From the NCBI RefSeq assembly GCF_002159265.1, contig NZ_NFHG01000001.1:62001-126000 (forward strand): a DNA stretch of 64,000 nucleotides. Reading direction: 5' to 3'. The stretch is from Flavonifractor sp. An82. Lineage in GTDB: Bacteria; Bacillota; Clostridia; Oscillospirales; Oscillospiraceae. This document shows, in pieces, positions 50,701 to 60,795 of the stretch (position 1 is its first letter; each line of letters opens with the position of its first letter). Below the pieces are notes generated by a model. That model had not been told where the DNA came from and searched no databases. It saw only the letters and a list, made by a program, of their open reading frames with translations. The position numbers and the translations under genes are program-made.

Positions 50701-53589
50701 AATAACCTGCTTGAGCAATATTCAACTCAATATGATTCGATGTCTGAAAAAGAAAGAGAAACCCTTAGAAACAGCATTGATTACAATGAACAACAGCTCG
50801 AAAAAGCTAAGGAAAATATCTTAGAGTTGTCCACGTATTTTAGTGATCAAGCAGATGCTTTGCAAGATGTTGATGGTGACTATGGCGAGTACACAGAACA
50901 GTACGAAAAGTGGATGGACTTAGCCGCCCAAGGAGCTAAAATTCTACAAGAGTTTGAATCATCAAATTTTGCGTCTGGAATAGAGTCTGTGCTTAGTCAA
51001 GATAGATTTTCTACCATTAAAGCATCATTGATTGATTTGGCTCAACAGGGATCTTTAACAGCTGATGCGATGAATGATCCAGCGTACCAAGAATTCGTTA
51101 ATGCACTTGACGAAGCTGGGATTATATCTGCATCTTCGAAAAGTGATTTAGAGGACTTAGTAATTGTTATTGAAAGGCTCGCCGGGGTTACAGAGGATGC
51201 GACAGAAGAGACTATTGATTTAAGTTCTCAGATCGAGGCTTTTAGCAATGCTACCTCAAAAATTGAAAAAATCAACTCTTTGTTAACTGATCTCAAAGAA
51301 AATAAGAGTGGAAAGTTGACAGGATCTTTCTTGTCTGAATTGTATGAATTGCTTCCTGAGGTTGCTGGACAAGTTACTTCTGTTTCTGACGCTCAAGCTG
51401 TACTCACACAGGCGCTTGAAGATACTAAAGTTACTGCGGAGAGTGCATATGGAGCTATGCTCTTATCGAATGAAAAATGGTTAACACAAACAATCAATAA
51501 CTCTAATTCTCTCCAGCAGGCATTGGCAAAGTGTTATAAGAATGATATCACTAACTGGAAGAATAATGCGACAAATAAATGGACTGTTGATCAGACTCTT
51601 GTTAATCGTTTGTCTACTCTTTGGCAGAAATATTACAACATGTCCAATGAAGCGCTTGCCACAGACATCAAAAGTTTGGAGGCACTGCGCGGGCAGTTCA
51701 CATCAGCCGCATCTAGCTCAACCAATATCATTATGGGCAGCGTGTTCCAGGCGATGGGGAATACTTTTGATCAACAGCTTAATGAACTTAAGCTTATCCA
51801 AGCTCTAAGAGAGAATATTGACTTTTCTTTTGAGGGGATTGATTTTTCTCCATCTACAACAAGTACAACAGATAAGGCAACTCAGTCTATAGAAAAATAT
51901 ACGGTTGCAATAGAAGAGTTTAGAGAAGCACTGAAGCGACTTGAGGATGTTCAGAATGCCATTAGCATCGAAGAGATAAAGTTTGATATGATCGATGAGG
52001 ATGATGTAGATGCTCAGAAAACTGCAATCAATAAGCTGATTGCACTATATCAACAAGAACAACAAGCCCTACATGATCTTAATAATGAACGAGACGCATC
52101 GATTGCTGAAATTGTTAAAGAACTGAATAAGTACGGGCTTGGTGCAACGTATGACGCTAATACAAATGAATTTTGGGTTAATAACATCGAAAAGATTAAC
52201 ACTATTTCCGGATATAAAAATGGAGTCTTCGATCAAGAAGCAACTAATACATTAAGAAAAGCTCTCGAAGATCTTATCGAAAAAGCGGAGGAGTATGCGG
52301 ATGCTAACATTGATGGTTCCGAGGAATGGTGGAACATTCAAAAGAAGATCTACGACCTAAATCAGCAGTTGTATGAAGCTGAGCAAAAAGTCTACGAGCA
52401 ACGAATGGAAGCAATGAAAAAATCGTATGATCTATTAGAAGACCTTGTTGAATTAGAAAAGGATCGTATAAAGCAAGCAGGAGAGGACATGATCGATAAC
52501 CTGCAAGCTGAGATTGATGCATACGATGAGATTATCAATAGACAGAAAGAATTGCTCGATCTGAAGGAAAGAGAGCGGTCTTACGAGGAAGAAGTTTCTG
52601 ATGCAGTTGATGAGATTGCAAAATTACAAGCAAAAGCAGATGCATTAGCACTTGATGATAGCCGGTCTGCCCAACTCCAAAGAGCGGAAATTCTGGAACA
52701 GATTGCGGAGAAGCAGAAAGAACTAGATGATACTCAACACGATTATGCAATCGAAAACACACAAGATGCTCTTGATGAAGAGCTTGATATGTTTAAAGAT
52801 AGCTATCAAGATAGGATTGATGAAATTAGAGACTTTCTTGATGATCAGCAAAAGCTAACAGATCTTGCATATAAGAATATCGAAAACGGCGGGCAAGAGG
52901 CTTTTGATAAGTTGTTGGAATATTGCCTGAAATATACGGATGTTTCAAGAAGAGAACTTATTGATATGTGGGACAATGCGATCGCAAAAATTAAAGAGTA
53001 TGGGTCTTTATCAAATGCATTGCATAATATGTCTACAGAAATTGATATTTCTGAAAATGGAACTCCCGTTTCTGTTCAGTCTAAGGTAAATGAGATGAAA
53101 GCAAATAGCCAGAAGTGGCATACCGCAAGTGCGTCCGAGAGAAAAGATCTTCAGGATAGAAATGTAGAGCTTGCTGCAGAAATATCTGAAATCCTGGGCA
53201 TTCCTCTGAAACTCGGAGGAGATGGGCATTGGTATTATGGTGCAGTCGGAGGAACACGCGTATTCCACACTGGCGGAATCGTAGGAAACGCCCCAACCAT
53301 TAAACAAAAAGAAATGATGATCTTGGCTGAAAAGGGAGAAATGATGTTGAACGAAAAGCAACAGAATAATTTGGCGTCCCTGTTTTCTGTGGTGCTCGGA
53401 CGACCTGACCGAAGCAATGTCTATAACAAACTCATCAGAGAAAAGGAAGACAACCAAAGCAAGATCGTCTCCATTGACGCTTCTGTCACTGTTCAGGGAG
53501 GTATGGTTGATGACGTTGTTCTCAATACCATCACCAAAAATCAGCGAAAAGTGGCAAACATTTTGAATAAGCTTGTGTTGAAAAAATAA
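47788..53589 (+). CDS. Tail tape measure protein
   Basis: A 1,933-aa tape measure protein, whose length sets the tail length. The conserved TMP core lies at residues about 330-620 (for example LTNLRIVMNNSVSEARAL and ETMQEAPESTGTFYNTMLSR). Hydrophobic spans lie near 650-690 and 820-848. Long coiled coils cover about 860-950 and 1,320-1,690. The C-terminus includes a short Gly-rich segment. The ATG at 47788 follows CAGGTGG. A length of about 1.9 k residues predicts a tail of roughly 290 nm using 1.5 angstrom per residue, the usual rule. Confidence 0.92.
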   Translation: MSKQADISLLIGAVGGYTANGESAKLIQNQLKSQLAGGLSININTKKIVDDIQKALSSKVFNVNVSANGTAKSTNTGNKQQSSTTGTSTAKNAARSFEQEYIALANRIGQAYQAAQNFNSYVAKMSPDQLRLFNKEIQQITQNLNKAVATGNKMSFAEANEQIKALKYNLAQLQTPSSYQQYVEYNNAMRLADQDRWMQNIGLASNVGLEQMNAYYKKLEASSKQAATAQIRDSEKVANSIANAKSQLASFGQYLQRVKPTVLTQYASEIEQINTLLKTAASTGNASALSSATTKIKALKSEMVSMGYEGGNAFTYLHDKIKTFSVYLISSALTMQFIRGMREAIETIYEMDEALTNLRIVMNNSVSEARALLQSYNTMAQELGGTTKSVADAAVEWQRQGFNLEETNTLIKDSMILSITGFIDSSEAATALTAAMKGYQLSVDDALGVVDKFVATDQVAATSAGDLAIALSKTAANAKLAGLSLDEVVGQLAVVNETMQEAPESTGTFYNTMLSRMGMIKAGRLEDPDTGESLSDVETTLSGLGIRLRDSNSEFRNFGDVLDEVGSKWESYNSVQQRAIATAFAGTRQQTRFLSLMSNWKTALEYTEVAANSAGTATEKFGVYQESLEAKTERATAAFEKLSMALLPSGLIGGFLDFATVALNVGSALGGIPITIVGVTTAVLGLSAAFKALAASSFGEAFKSSFASLTSFVPTLSAMGVATQVFSGSQSLASLSTEQLTASIGLLTKAQIAEIAVTEQVDRKILAETLQRAGLERETRKEIFALYELSLAKKTDQAATAGATVSTIGFKNALVGLGTVIKAHPIMFLVTTLLTVIPLLMSFKNVFGNSLDTLKQKYSETETQITELNTELDDTRDKIKELSGYDSLTTVEQSELERLKQYNKYLEDRLYLLKQEQILAANDVNKKIASGDLKDNVDSNWDGYNYSDFIGTREEFYQYSLDSYQGFLESRNNLLEQYSTQYDSMSEKERETLRNSIDYNEQQLEKAKENILELSTYFSDQADALQDVDGDYGEYTEQYEKWMDLAAQGAKILQEFESSNFASGIESVLSQDRFSTIKASLIDLAQQGSLTADAMNDPAYQEFVNALDEAGIISASSKSDLEDLVIVIERLAGVTEDATEETIDLSSQIEAFSNATSKIEKINSLLTDLKENKSGKLTGSFLSELYELLPEVAGQVTSVSDAQAVLTQALEDTKVTAESAYGAMLLSNEKWLTQTINNSNSLQQALAKCYKNDITNWKNNATNKWTVDQTLVNRLSTLWQKYYNMSNEALATDIKSLEALRGQFTSAASSSTNIIMGSVFQAMGNTFDQQLNELKLIQALRENIDFSFEGIDFSPSTTSTTDKATQSIEKYTVAIEEFREALKRLEDVQNAISIEEIKFDMIDEDDVDAQKTAINKLIALYQQEQQALHDLNNERDASIAEIVKELNKYGLGATYDANTNEFWVNNIEKINTISGYKNGVFDQEATNTLRKALEDLIEKAEEYADANIDGSEEWWNIQKKIYDLNQQLYEAEQKVYEQRMEAMKKSYDLLEDLVELEKDRIKQAGEDMIDNLQAEIDAYDEIINRQKELLDLKERERSYEEEVSDAVDEIAKLQAKADALALDDSRSAQLQRAEILEQIAEKQKELDDTQHDYAIENTQDALDEELDMFKDSYQDRIDEIRDFLDDQQKLTDLAYKNIENGGQEAFDKLLEYCLKYTDVSRRELIDMWDNAIAKIKEYGSLSNALHNMSTEIDISENGTPVSVQSKVNEMKANSQKWHTASASERKDLQDRNVELAAEISEILGIPLKLGGDGHWYYGAVGGTRVFHTGGIVGNAPTIKQKEMMILAEKGEMMLNEKQQNNLASLFSVVLGRPDRSNVYNKLIREKEDNQSKIVSIDASVTVQGGMVDDVVLNTITKNQRKVANILNKLVLKK

Positions 53590-53616
53590 GAGGAGGTTTC
53601 CCTCCTCTTATTTTTT
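53581..53616 (+). terminator. 16-bp perfect terminator hairpin
   Basis: The last codons and stop of the tape measure gene form one arm of a 16-pair perfect stem (53581-53596 with 53601-53616), loop TTTC, ending in TTTTTT. It works in both directions by sequence. The next ribosome binding site follows at once. Confidence 0.88.
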
Positions 53617-53630
53617 GTTAGGAGGTCATA

Positions 53631-54416
53631 ATGTCGTTTTATGGTACGAGTTTTATATTTGATGGCGTCCCTTGCGAAGAATTCGGGCTAATGCTTTATG
53701 ACCTTGATTCTCATGAGCAAGAGGATGGAACAATTGGAAGTGAAGTTGAAATAAGTGAAGATCGCATTTGGGGCCATTATCTCCCTCTTCACTATGGGAC
53801 ATCGGAGAATGAGGCACTCGAACTCAAAATAGTATGTGTTGTTCCAGAAGGTGATAAGCGCTTGGATCGGTTTGATATAGCCAGGATTGCAGGATGGCTA
53901 AAAAAGCCGACATATCGTGTTTTGAAAATTGTTCAGCCCGATATGGAAAAATATCACTATAAGTGCATCTTTACAAAAATCTCACCTATCAAAATTGGAT
54001 TAGAGACGATTGGCATTGAGGCAACTGCAATATGTGATAGCCCATATGCTTATTTGTCTGCGACGCAGATGGAATTTTCCTGCAGTGGATCTTCCACTGT
54101 GTTGCTTCATAACTACAGCAACGTCAATCGATACTACTACCCAGAGGTTGTTATAACTTCAAGTGGCGGAGATATATCTATTGTGAATGAAACAGACAAC
54201 CAGAGAGAATTGAAGTTTACTGGATTACCATCATCTAGTTTGCAGATAACCTCTGATGGAAACACAGGCATTGTTAAAAGTCAAGACGGATCAGATATGT
54301 ATAAATACTTCAACTTTAATTTTTTAAGGTTGCTTAGAGGAGACAATAAGTTGATTTTGACAGGGAATTTTTCTGTTAACGTAAACTGTGAATTCCCTAT
54401 GGATATTGGTAGCTAA
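53631..54416 (+). CDS. Distal tail protein (Dit)
   Basis: A 261-aa Dit-family protein. It starts MSFYGTSFIFDGVPCEEFGL, typical of Dit N-terminal belts, and has a galectin-like C-terminal half. It follows the tape measure, as usual, and would form the hexameric hub of the baseplate. The ATG follows AGGAGG. Confidence 0.8.
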   Translation: MSFYGTSFIFDGVPCEEFGLMLYDLDSHEQEDGTIGSEVEISEDRIWGHYLPLHYGTSENEALELKIVCVVPEGDKRLDRFDIARIAGWLKKPTYRVLKIVQPDMEKYHYKCIFTKISPIKIGLETIGIEATAICDSPYAYLSATQMEFSCSGSSTVLLHNYSNVNRYYYPEVVITSSGGDISIVNETDNQRELKFTGLPSSSLQITSDGNTGIVKSQDGSDMYKYFNFNFLRLLRGDNKLILTGNFSVNVNCEFPMDIGS

Positions 54417-54429
54417 AAGGAGTGATTAT

Positions 54430-57400
54430 ATGCAGTTTAAATTTTCAGGCATTCAGGTTGATGCATATGGTCACATTGAGCGGCCAGCGATGATTCTATA
54501 CCAAGCGGACGATACTCCAATTGGCTATTTGCAATATGCTTTTGATGTATCAGTTGAGCTAAAATACAATGAGCTTTCTACTGCACAATTTAGTTATCCA
54601 AGAGAAGTAGACGGCGTTCCACAAGAAGCATATCCAAAACTTACTATTGGACGCATCGTAGAGATTGTGCCTTACGGGAAGTTTATCATTTCCGATATCG
54701 ATGAGCAGGAAGAGGATGGCCGATGGATTGCGTCTATCTCAATGAATTCACTTGAATACGAGTTGACAAACAAACAGATCGTATTTGCCGCAGGAACATA
54801 TAAATTATATTCTCCTACAGATAACTCAGACTCAATTGCAAAATTTGTTTTAGAAAAGACATTGAATTGGAAGATTGGAACTGTGGATGCATCCTTATGG
54901 ACAAAGTACCGCACGTTCACCCAAACTGAACAAGGCATTCTTGATTTTTTGTATAATGTGGTTCAAGAGACGTATGGTTGTGTGGTAGTGTTCGATACAA
55001 AGAACAGGACTATCAATTTTGTCGATGCGACAGCTGATACAAAAATGATTCCTGTGTATTTGTCATCTGATAATGTAATTAAGGAGCAGAAATTAACCAC
55101 GAACGATTCCGATGTGGCGAATAAGGTTTCTGTGTATGGAGCAGATAATGTCGATATTCGTGATGTTAACCCAACCGGAACAACAGAAATTATCAATCTT
55201 GGGTATGCGTTGTCAACTGGTGATTTGTCTGGAGATCTAGCGGACAAGTATATAGCTTGGCAGTCTGCAATCATAGCCCAACAGGATTATTACACTGGAA
55301 TTGTTTCTTTGCGTAACTCTACTGCATCCAGATTGCTGGCAGAGAAAGCAAAGTTGACAGATTTGAAAGGGAAACTTACTGAGCTTGAAAACACCCAGTC
55401 TACAACACTCCAGATGTTAAATACAGCCAAGCAACAAGAAACTATTGATTATATGCAGCAACGCCTCAAAGAAATATTGGCGGAGCAAGCGGATGTGAAA
55501 CAAGATATTGCAGAACAAGAGAAGCTTATTGAAGAAATTCAAACTGACTATGATCAATATGTTGCTGATGCTATAGCTGTTACAGATGAACTTAAGCTTA
55601 CATCTTGGTTTACAGAAGATGAGCAAAAAATCTTAGACAAGTTGTTTATTGAGGGCACATACAGCGATTCTACGTTTGCAACATTTGATGTCGATATCTC
55701 CGGAGAAGACGACAGTTATGATGATTTGTCTAATGAAACCATTTTACTTTCTGATGTAACTGTTATTGATGTTAAAATGCCGGAGGGGAGCACGCATCGC
55801 ATTTTGGATGTTGCTGGCGGACAATTCTCTATGGATGGTACAAAGAAAATTACCGCAGAATTGATGCATGCCACAATGGATACATGGGATAATCAGTCTG
55901 TGTGCTCATTATTTGTTGGCTCAGGCACAATTGGAGACGAAAAGATCCAGAGTGCGAATATTTCTATCACGTTTGACTCTGGCTTACCAATTGATTCTTA
56001 CTTAAGTAATATGGTAAAACACACAGAAGTAATCGAAGATGATGACACAGGTGTGCAGTACACTAAGTATTACTACACTGGTACAATCAGCATAAGTTCT
56101 ATGGCTGGGAAGATGTATACTACAAGAAACGCTACTGAATATCAAAAATATTCCGTTCAGAAAGAGCTATACGATTATGCAACAGGCATAATTGATAAGA
56201 TGGCATACCCTATTACGGAGTTTGAAATCGACAGTGCTAATATTGTATATGCTGAAAAGTTTTTATATTTCCGCGAGCAACTTGAGCTGGGATGTGGAGT
56301 ATATTTAAAGATAACTGATTCTTTATCTCTAAGACCGGTTTTGCTTGAAGTGCATCTGGATTTTGATGATTTCACAAAGTTTGAAATGGTGTTTTCTAAC
56401 CAATTTCAATCTAAGCGGCATGATGCAGTCAATAAATTAAGTGAAATTTTAGATGCATCGAGCAACGCCAGTAAATCATTTGATCTTTCAAGATATGAGT
56501 TTGGGAAATATGAAGTAAGTGGCGCTGAAAGTGCTCTGTCGAACTTTTTGCAAAATGGTATGGATGCTGCATACCAGCAGGTGACAGCCGGAAAAGATCA
56601 AACAGTTGTGATCAATGGCAGCGGCATTACAGTTGGAGCAACTGATAGCTCCGAATACATCAAACTGGCAAATGGTATGATTGCCATCATTGATCCATCT
56701 ACTGAAGAAACAAAAGCAGCTATTGGCCATTTTTATAATTCATCGACCCAAACTGACTTCAACGGGGTTTTGGCTGATGTTATTGGTGGAACATTATTTG
56801 CCGGAAAGAACATGCATATGGAGTGTTTTAGCCCGGATGGCAAAATCACGCAGTTTAAATTTGATTCCACTGGAGCATTTTTAAACAACAGTAGATTGTA
56901 TTTGCAGAGTGATGCAGGAGGTCGTATTGGCCTTGACCCTGAACATGGATTCTTAGCTGGAACATCTGCACTGTTTTCTGTGACCGATACTGGAATTATC
57001 AAACCATCATGCAAGGACGAGAATGGTGATTTGATCTTTGATGATGATGGGTTTCCTAAAGATACTAATGTGTATATTGGATTGGATGGGAAAGCGTATT
57101 TTCGTGGAAGCATCTATGCAGAGAATGGTTACTTCAATGGTGAAGTTAACGCAACCAGTGGCATCTTTAAAGGAACAGTTCAAGCGTCTGCCTTCCTGGA
57201 TGCAAATGGAAACAATATGATGACGAATGGTCAATGGGATTCAGAATACCTGAATGTGAAAGGCTTGAATGTAAACAACAATTTTATTATAGATGAGCAA
57301 GGTAGAGTCACAATCAATAATGGATTTATTTCTTGGGGGTCTGTGACTGGAACTGAAGAAATTGACCGGCAAATTCAAGACGCTCAAGACGCAGCAAACA

Positions 57401-57846
57401 ACGCACAGTCGGATGCAGACAATGCATTGCGTTTGGCTGAAGGTGCTTCTGACGATGCTGTTGCAGCGGCAAATGCTGTCAAGAGACTTGCTAATGGCAC
57501 ATACACAGGATATACGTTTATTGATGGGACAAACATCATTTCACCCAATATTTCTGGAGGAAAAATAACTGGCGTTGAAATATACGGTGGATTGTATTAT
57601 GACGATCTTGGCCATACTAAACTTGAGTTAAATCCAAGGTCATCAATAGGAAGTTATGCTGATCTTGCTTTATATAGTGGTTCTACGGTCGCATTTGAGC
57701 TGTACGATAATATTGGGTCAATATCAATGTCTGCATATGGAAATAGAATTTTAACAGCTGGCGCTGTTAGTAGGAGAACTACTGCTGAAGGTGTGTGGGA
57801 TTTCTCTACCGCTACAGTGGAAGGTCTTTCTGCAACATTCGGATAA
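54430..57846 (+). CDS. Tail-associated (Tal / endopeptidase-tail) protein
   Basis: A 1,138-aa protein with a Tal/gp27-like N-terminus (about 1-330: SVELKYNELSTAQFSYPRE, ELTNKQIVFAAGTY), a long coiled-coil insertion (about 300-390), beta domains, and a C-terminal fibre-like region. It forms the tail tip under Dit and often carries a host-wall hydrolase; no clear peptidase motif is visible. The ATG at 54430 follows AAAGGAG. Confidence 0.8.
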   Translation: MQFKFSGIQVDAYGHIERPAMILYQADDTPIGYLQYAFDVSVELKYNELSTAQFSYPREVDGVPQEAYPKLTIGRIVEIVPYGKFIISDIDEQEEDGRWIASISMNSLEYELTNKQIVFAAGTYKLYSPTDNSDSIAKFVLEKTLNWKIGTVDASLWTKYRTFTQTEQGILDFLYNVVQETYGCVVVFDTKNRTINFVDATADTKMIPVYLSSDNVIKEQKLTTNDSDVANKVSVYGADNVDIRDVNPTGTTEIINLGYALSTGDLSGDLADKYIAWQSAIIAQQDYYTGIVSLRNSTASRLLAEKAKLTDLKGKLTELENTQSTTLQMLNTAKQQETIDYMQQRLKEILAEQADVKQDIAEQEKLIEEIQTDYDQYVADAIAVTDELKLTSWFTEDEQKILDKLFIEGTYSDSTFATFDVDISGEDDSYDDLSNETILLSDVTVIDVKMPEGSTHRILDVAGGQFSMDGTKKITAELMHATMDTWDNQSVCSLFVGSGTIGDEKIQSANISITFDSGLPIDSYLSNMVKHTEVIEDDDTGVQYTKYYYTGTISISSMAGKMYTTRNATEYQKYSVQKELYDYATGIIDKMAYPITEFEIDSANIVYAEKFLYFREQLELGCGVYLKITDSLSLRPVLLEVHLDFDDFTKFEMVFSNQFQSKRHDAVNKLSEILDASSNASKSFDLSRYEFGKYEVSGAESALSNFLQNGMDAAYQQVTAGKDQTVVINGSGITVGATDSSEYIKLANGMIAIIDPSTEETKAAIGHFYNSSTQTDFNGVLADVIGGTLFAGKNMHMECFSPDGKITQFKFDSTGAFLNNSRLYLQSDAGGRIGLDPEHGFLAGTSALFSVTDTGIIKPSCKDENGDLIFDDDGFPKDTNVYIGLDGKAYFRGSIYAENGYFNGEVNATSGIFKGTVQASAFLDANGNNMMTNGQWDSEYLNVKGLNVNNNFIIDEQGRVTINNGFISWGSVTGTEEIDRQIQDAQDAANNAQSDADNALRLAEGASDDAVAAANAVKRLANGTYTGYTFIDGTNIISPNISGGKITGVEIYGGLYYDDLGHTKLELNPRSSIGSYADLALYSGSTVAFELYDNIGSISMSAYGNRILTAGAVSRRTTAEGVWDFSTATVEGLSATFG

Positions 57847-57867
57847 TCTAAGAAGAAGGAGGAAGGT

Positions 57868-59097
57868 ATGGCAACTCTTTCTTTAACTGGAGGAATTGAG
57901 GAATTTTCTTGGCGGATTACGGGACTTAGCAAGCCATTTACACAAAGCAACGGATACACAGAAGCTGGAATCACATATAATCGATTTACTCAATCTTCTA
58001 CTAGTATATTCGGCGTTGTTTCTAAGGTGTACCCCACATCGACCGGAACGTCTACATCTACTTCTGCAAAGACAGTTTCTTATTCCCCTGGTGAGTATAC
58101 GTTTTGGGCATATACAAAAGACTCCCACGGAACTTATTGGCCAGCTGGATCTGCTACTGTTGTAGTAGAAGAGAATAATCAAATCACAGACTCTGGAAGT
58201 TTATCGATTTCTTCGAAGACAGCCACATCGATTTCCGTAAGGCTTACTAGAATCGATAAAGCAACTAGCTATGAGATAATTTACAGAAGCGAAGATGGGG
58301 ACGTTGATTACGCTTATACACCTTCTACATCTTATACCATCTCTGGACTGAAGCCAAACACAACATATACCATAAATTATCGTGGAATCAACTCATCCAG
58401 TGAAGGCCCGTATATGTCAACTGGAGTGAATGTAACAACAGAAAAACTAATCACTGATTACGGAAGCATGACTTTAGAATCAGTAACTATGAACTCTATT
58501 ACGGTTACGATAACTCCTATCAAAAATGCAGTGTCGTATTATATCTTATGTAGAAACTCAACTTCTGGGGCTGAAGTCGATATCACCACAAACAAGATGA
58601 CAAATACCATTCAGGGATTGCTGCCAAATACAACATATATTTTGAATTACTATGGCATTGATAGTTATGGATCTACTGGTCCATTTATGCCAACGGGACT
58701 TACAGTAAAGACAAAGCAGAGTATAGATCCGTGGGATTGGAATGCATCAAACGGATCGGCAACAGCCACACAAACCAAAACTGCATATAATGCCGTTACA
58801 CAAAAGGGGAAATTAAGCGACTTTAGTTATCTTGTTTGGAATGACATTGTGAATAAAACAAATACTGTACTGGCAGCAAGAAGTTTGACTTGGGACAATA
58901 CGTATGGCACTAAATCGAGCACGGCGATGTCATCCGCTAGTAAAACAATGACAGCAGCTCGTTTTAATGCGGTATGGTGGAATTTATCCAGAATGGTTAC
59001 AGTTGGCTTGGGACCAAACCCACGAGCGCCAGGAGAAGTTATCCTTGGTTCTTATTTCACTGCATTGACTGATGCAATCAATAAAGCGATTCCATAA
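57868..59097 (+). CDS. FN3-domain tail protein
   Basis: A 409-aa protein. A beta-rich N-terminal domain (1-105) is followed by two fibronectin type III repeats (about 110-195 and 200-290), each with the L-x-P-N-T-T-Y-x-(I/L)-N-Y signature, and a C-terminal helical domain with Trp-rich segments. Probably a tail-tip or surface-binding protein. Its ATG follows AAGGAGG. Confidence 0.75.
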   Translation: MATLSLTGGIEEFSWRITGLSKPFTQSNGYTEAGITYNRFTQSSTSIFGVVSKVYPTSTGTSTSTSAKTVSYSPGEYTFWAYTKDSHGTYWPAGSATVVVEENNQITDSGSLSISSKTATSISVRLTRIDKATSYEIIYRSEDGDVDYAYTPSTSYTISGLKPNTTYTINYRGINSSSEGPYMSTGVNVTTEKLITDYGSMTLESVTMNSITVTITPIKNAVSYYILCRNSTSGAEVDITTNKMTNTIQGLLPNTTYILNYYGIDSYGSTGPFMPTGLTVKTKQSIDPWDWNASNGSATATQTKTAYNAVTQKGKLSDFSYLVWNDIVNKTNTVLAARSLTWDNTYGTKSSTAMSSASKTMTAARFNAVWWNLSRMVTVGLGPNPRAPGEVILGSYFTALTDAINKAIP

Positions 59098-59115
59098 TAA
59101 AACATGGAGGTTTAT

Positions 59116-59283
59116 ATGGATTATAAGAAAGAATTAGCTAATGTCAACAACTTATTGGTGATGACACATCCAACCGGGGAGGATATTTTAATTGTTGCTG
59201 AAGCAATTTCTCGAGTTAGGAATATTCTACAAATCATATCCTCTGAAGAGAATGGAGGGATAGAAGGTGCAGATTCCGTATGA
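59116..59283 (+). CDS. Small 55-aa tail-region protein
   Basis: A short gene with an ATG after ATGGAGG. The protein is helical and acidic (MDYKKELANVNNLLVM, then AEAISRVRNILQII). Its end overlaps the GTG start of the next gene by 17 bases, indicating coupling. Too short for family assignment. Confidence 0.6.
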   Translation: MDYKKELANVNNLLVMTHPTGEDILIVAEAISRVRNILQIISSEENGGIEGADSV

Positions 59284-59611
59284 GTTACAAGAAGGATCTT
59301 TGGTGGCCGGAACATATAAAGTATTTGAAATGTACCCTAAAAATAAGTTCAACGAACCTATTACTTTAACTGGCGCAAAGGTGTTTTTTAGTGTGTCTGA
59401 ATATATAAACGAAGGTGATCCAATTGTGAGCAAGGCAGGCACTGTTGCTGCAGAAAAAGTAACTGCTGAGCTTACTTCTGAGGAAAGCGCCAATATGAAC
59501 GGGAAATACATCTACCAATTTACTGTGATTGATCAAGACGGCCCAACATATTGTGCCAGGGGGTTATTGACGATATGGAAAAACATTAACCCAGATGTAT
59601 TAGCGCAATAA
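59267..59611 (+). CDS. Baseplate upper protein-like domain (BppU type)
   Basis: A 114-aa beta-sandwich protein: an Ig-like pattern with GTYKVFEM, PITLTGAKVFFSV and GKYIYQFTVID, as in N-terminal domains of BppU-like baseplate proteins. GTG start behind GGAGGG. Confidence 0.6.
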   Translation: MQIPYELQEGSLVAGTYKVFEMYPKNKFNEPITLTGAKVFFSVSEYINEGDPIVSKAGTVAAEKVTAELTSEESANMNGKYIYQFTVIDQDGPTYCARGLLTIWKNINPDVLAQ

Positions 59612-59624
59612 CGGAGGTGAGTAT

Positions 59625-60032
59625 ATGACGACAACTTATTTTAGAAATATTATTGCAGGAAATGTGTTTAATGTTGGATCACAGCCAGAGTTTCCAACAG
59701 AATACTACATCGGTCTTTCCTCGACCGAACCTAATGAGTCTGGACTCAACTCAACTGAGCCAGATACTTCTGGTACTGGTTATACAAGGGTAAAATTAGA
59801 TCATTTGTCTAATCCAGAGAATGGTGTAATTAAAAACCAGTCAGATATTTCGTTTGCAAAAGCAGAAACCGATTGGTTCCCGTCGGGCAGCCCTGCGACA
59901 CATTATGTTATTTTTGATGCGCTGAGCAATGGAAACTTGGTTATTTATGGTGAATTAAAAAAGCCTCGCACAATTGAGAGCGACACATATATCTCATTCC
60001 CTGCAGGAGAGCTCACAATTTCTGTAGTGTAG
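59625..60032 (+). CDS. Tail fibre / baseplate 135-aa protein
   Basis: A beta-rich protein beginning MTTTYFRNIIAGNVF with an internal near-repeat (SSTEPNESGLNSTEPDTSGTG). It resembles phage tail proteins with short hairpin folds. The ATG follows GGAGGTGA. Confidence 0.55.
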   Translation: MTTTYFRNIIAGNVFNVGSQPEFPTEYYIGLSSTEPNESGLNSTEPDTSGTGYTRVKLDHLSNPENGVIKNQSDISFAKAETDWFPSGSPATHYVIFDALSNGNLVIYGELKKPRTIESDTYISFPAGELTISVV

Positions 60033-60035
60033 TGG

Positions 60036-60791
60036 ATGGGGGTGGACGCTACGGGGAATAACACTGTTGTCTTTGATTTTTTTATTCCATCACACTTCTA
60101 CAATGATCATGTGCGTACAGATCTTGAGCAAGCGTTCGATCGTGTGGTCGTAAGTGGGTATGGTCCTTTTGATAAAATTACAAGTGGATTGATTGCAGAT
60201 TGCCCATATGTTAAAAGTTCTGTTGTTATGGGCGATATGCCGTTGCGGATTATTGCATCCGCTCAGGCGTCAATAACTATTTTGACAAAAAGAATTTTGC
60301 CTGTTATTTTATCAAGGATATATGCGCTTCCTTGCTCTATTAAGATCATTGATGATTGTTCCAATGTATGCGCCACCATGAAGATATCAGGAGAGAATTG
60401 TGTTTCTGTAGATGTAATGTTGAGTGAAGAAAAACGAACTGCTATTGAAGCTTCTAAATCTATCATCAATATACTTTCTAATTCAATCCATAATAAAGTG
60501 ACAAATTTATTATCTGAAAAAAGAGATGAACACATTTGTGTTGATATTGATTACACATCTCTAATATCAGGAATGTATGTGTCATCAGATGATTGTATTG
60601 AGTTTGTGTTGTCTGGGTATCAAATCGCACGTTCTACGCTTAATGCGCAAGAATGTGCGATTTCTTTATTGGTGGATGATCCTGAAATAGTTGTTGCGTT
60701 TTACAGAACAATTGCTGACACGAAAATTTTCACGATCTCAGAAATAGGTAATTTGTCTTTGTCTGAATTATATTTTACAGAAACGGGGTGA
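60036..60791 (+). CDS. Hypothetical 251-aa baseplate-region protein
   Basis: Unrecognised beta-rich protein. ATG 60036 has no good ribosome binding site, whereas GGGGGTGG (60038-60045) lies five bases before an in-frame ACG at 60051, which could be the true start (246 aa). Contains several Cys and a repeated VDV/VDI strand pattern. Position suggests a baseplate part. Confidence 0.5.
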   Translation: MGVDATGNNTVVFDFFIPSHFYNDHVRTDLEQAFDRVVVSGYGPFDKITSGLIADCPYVKSSVVMGDMPLRIIASAQASITILTKRILPVILSRIYALPCSIKIIDDCSNVCATMKISGENCVSVDVMLSEEKRTAIEASKSIINILSNSIHNKVTNLLSEKRDEHICVDIDYTSLISGMYVSSDDCIEFVLSGYQIARSTLNAQECAISLLVDDPEIVVAFYRTIADTKIFTISEIGNLSLSELYFTETG

Positions 60792-60795
60792 CTAA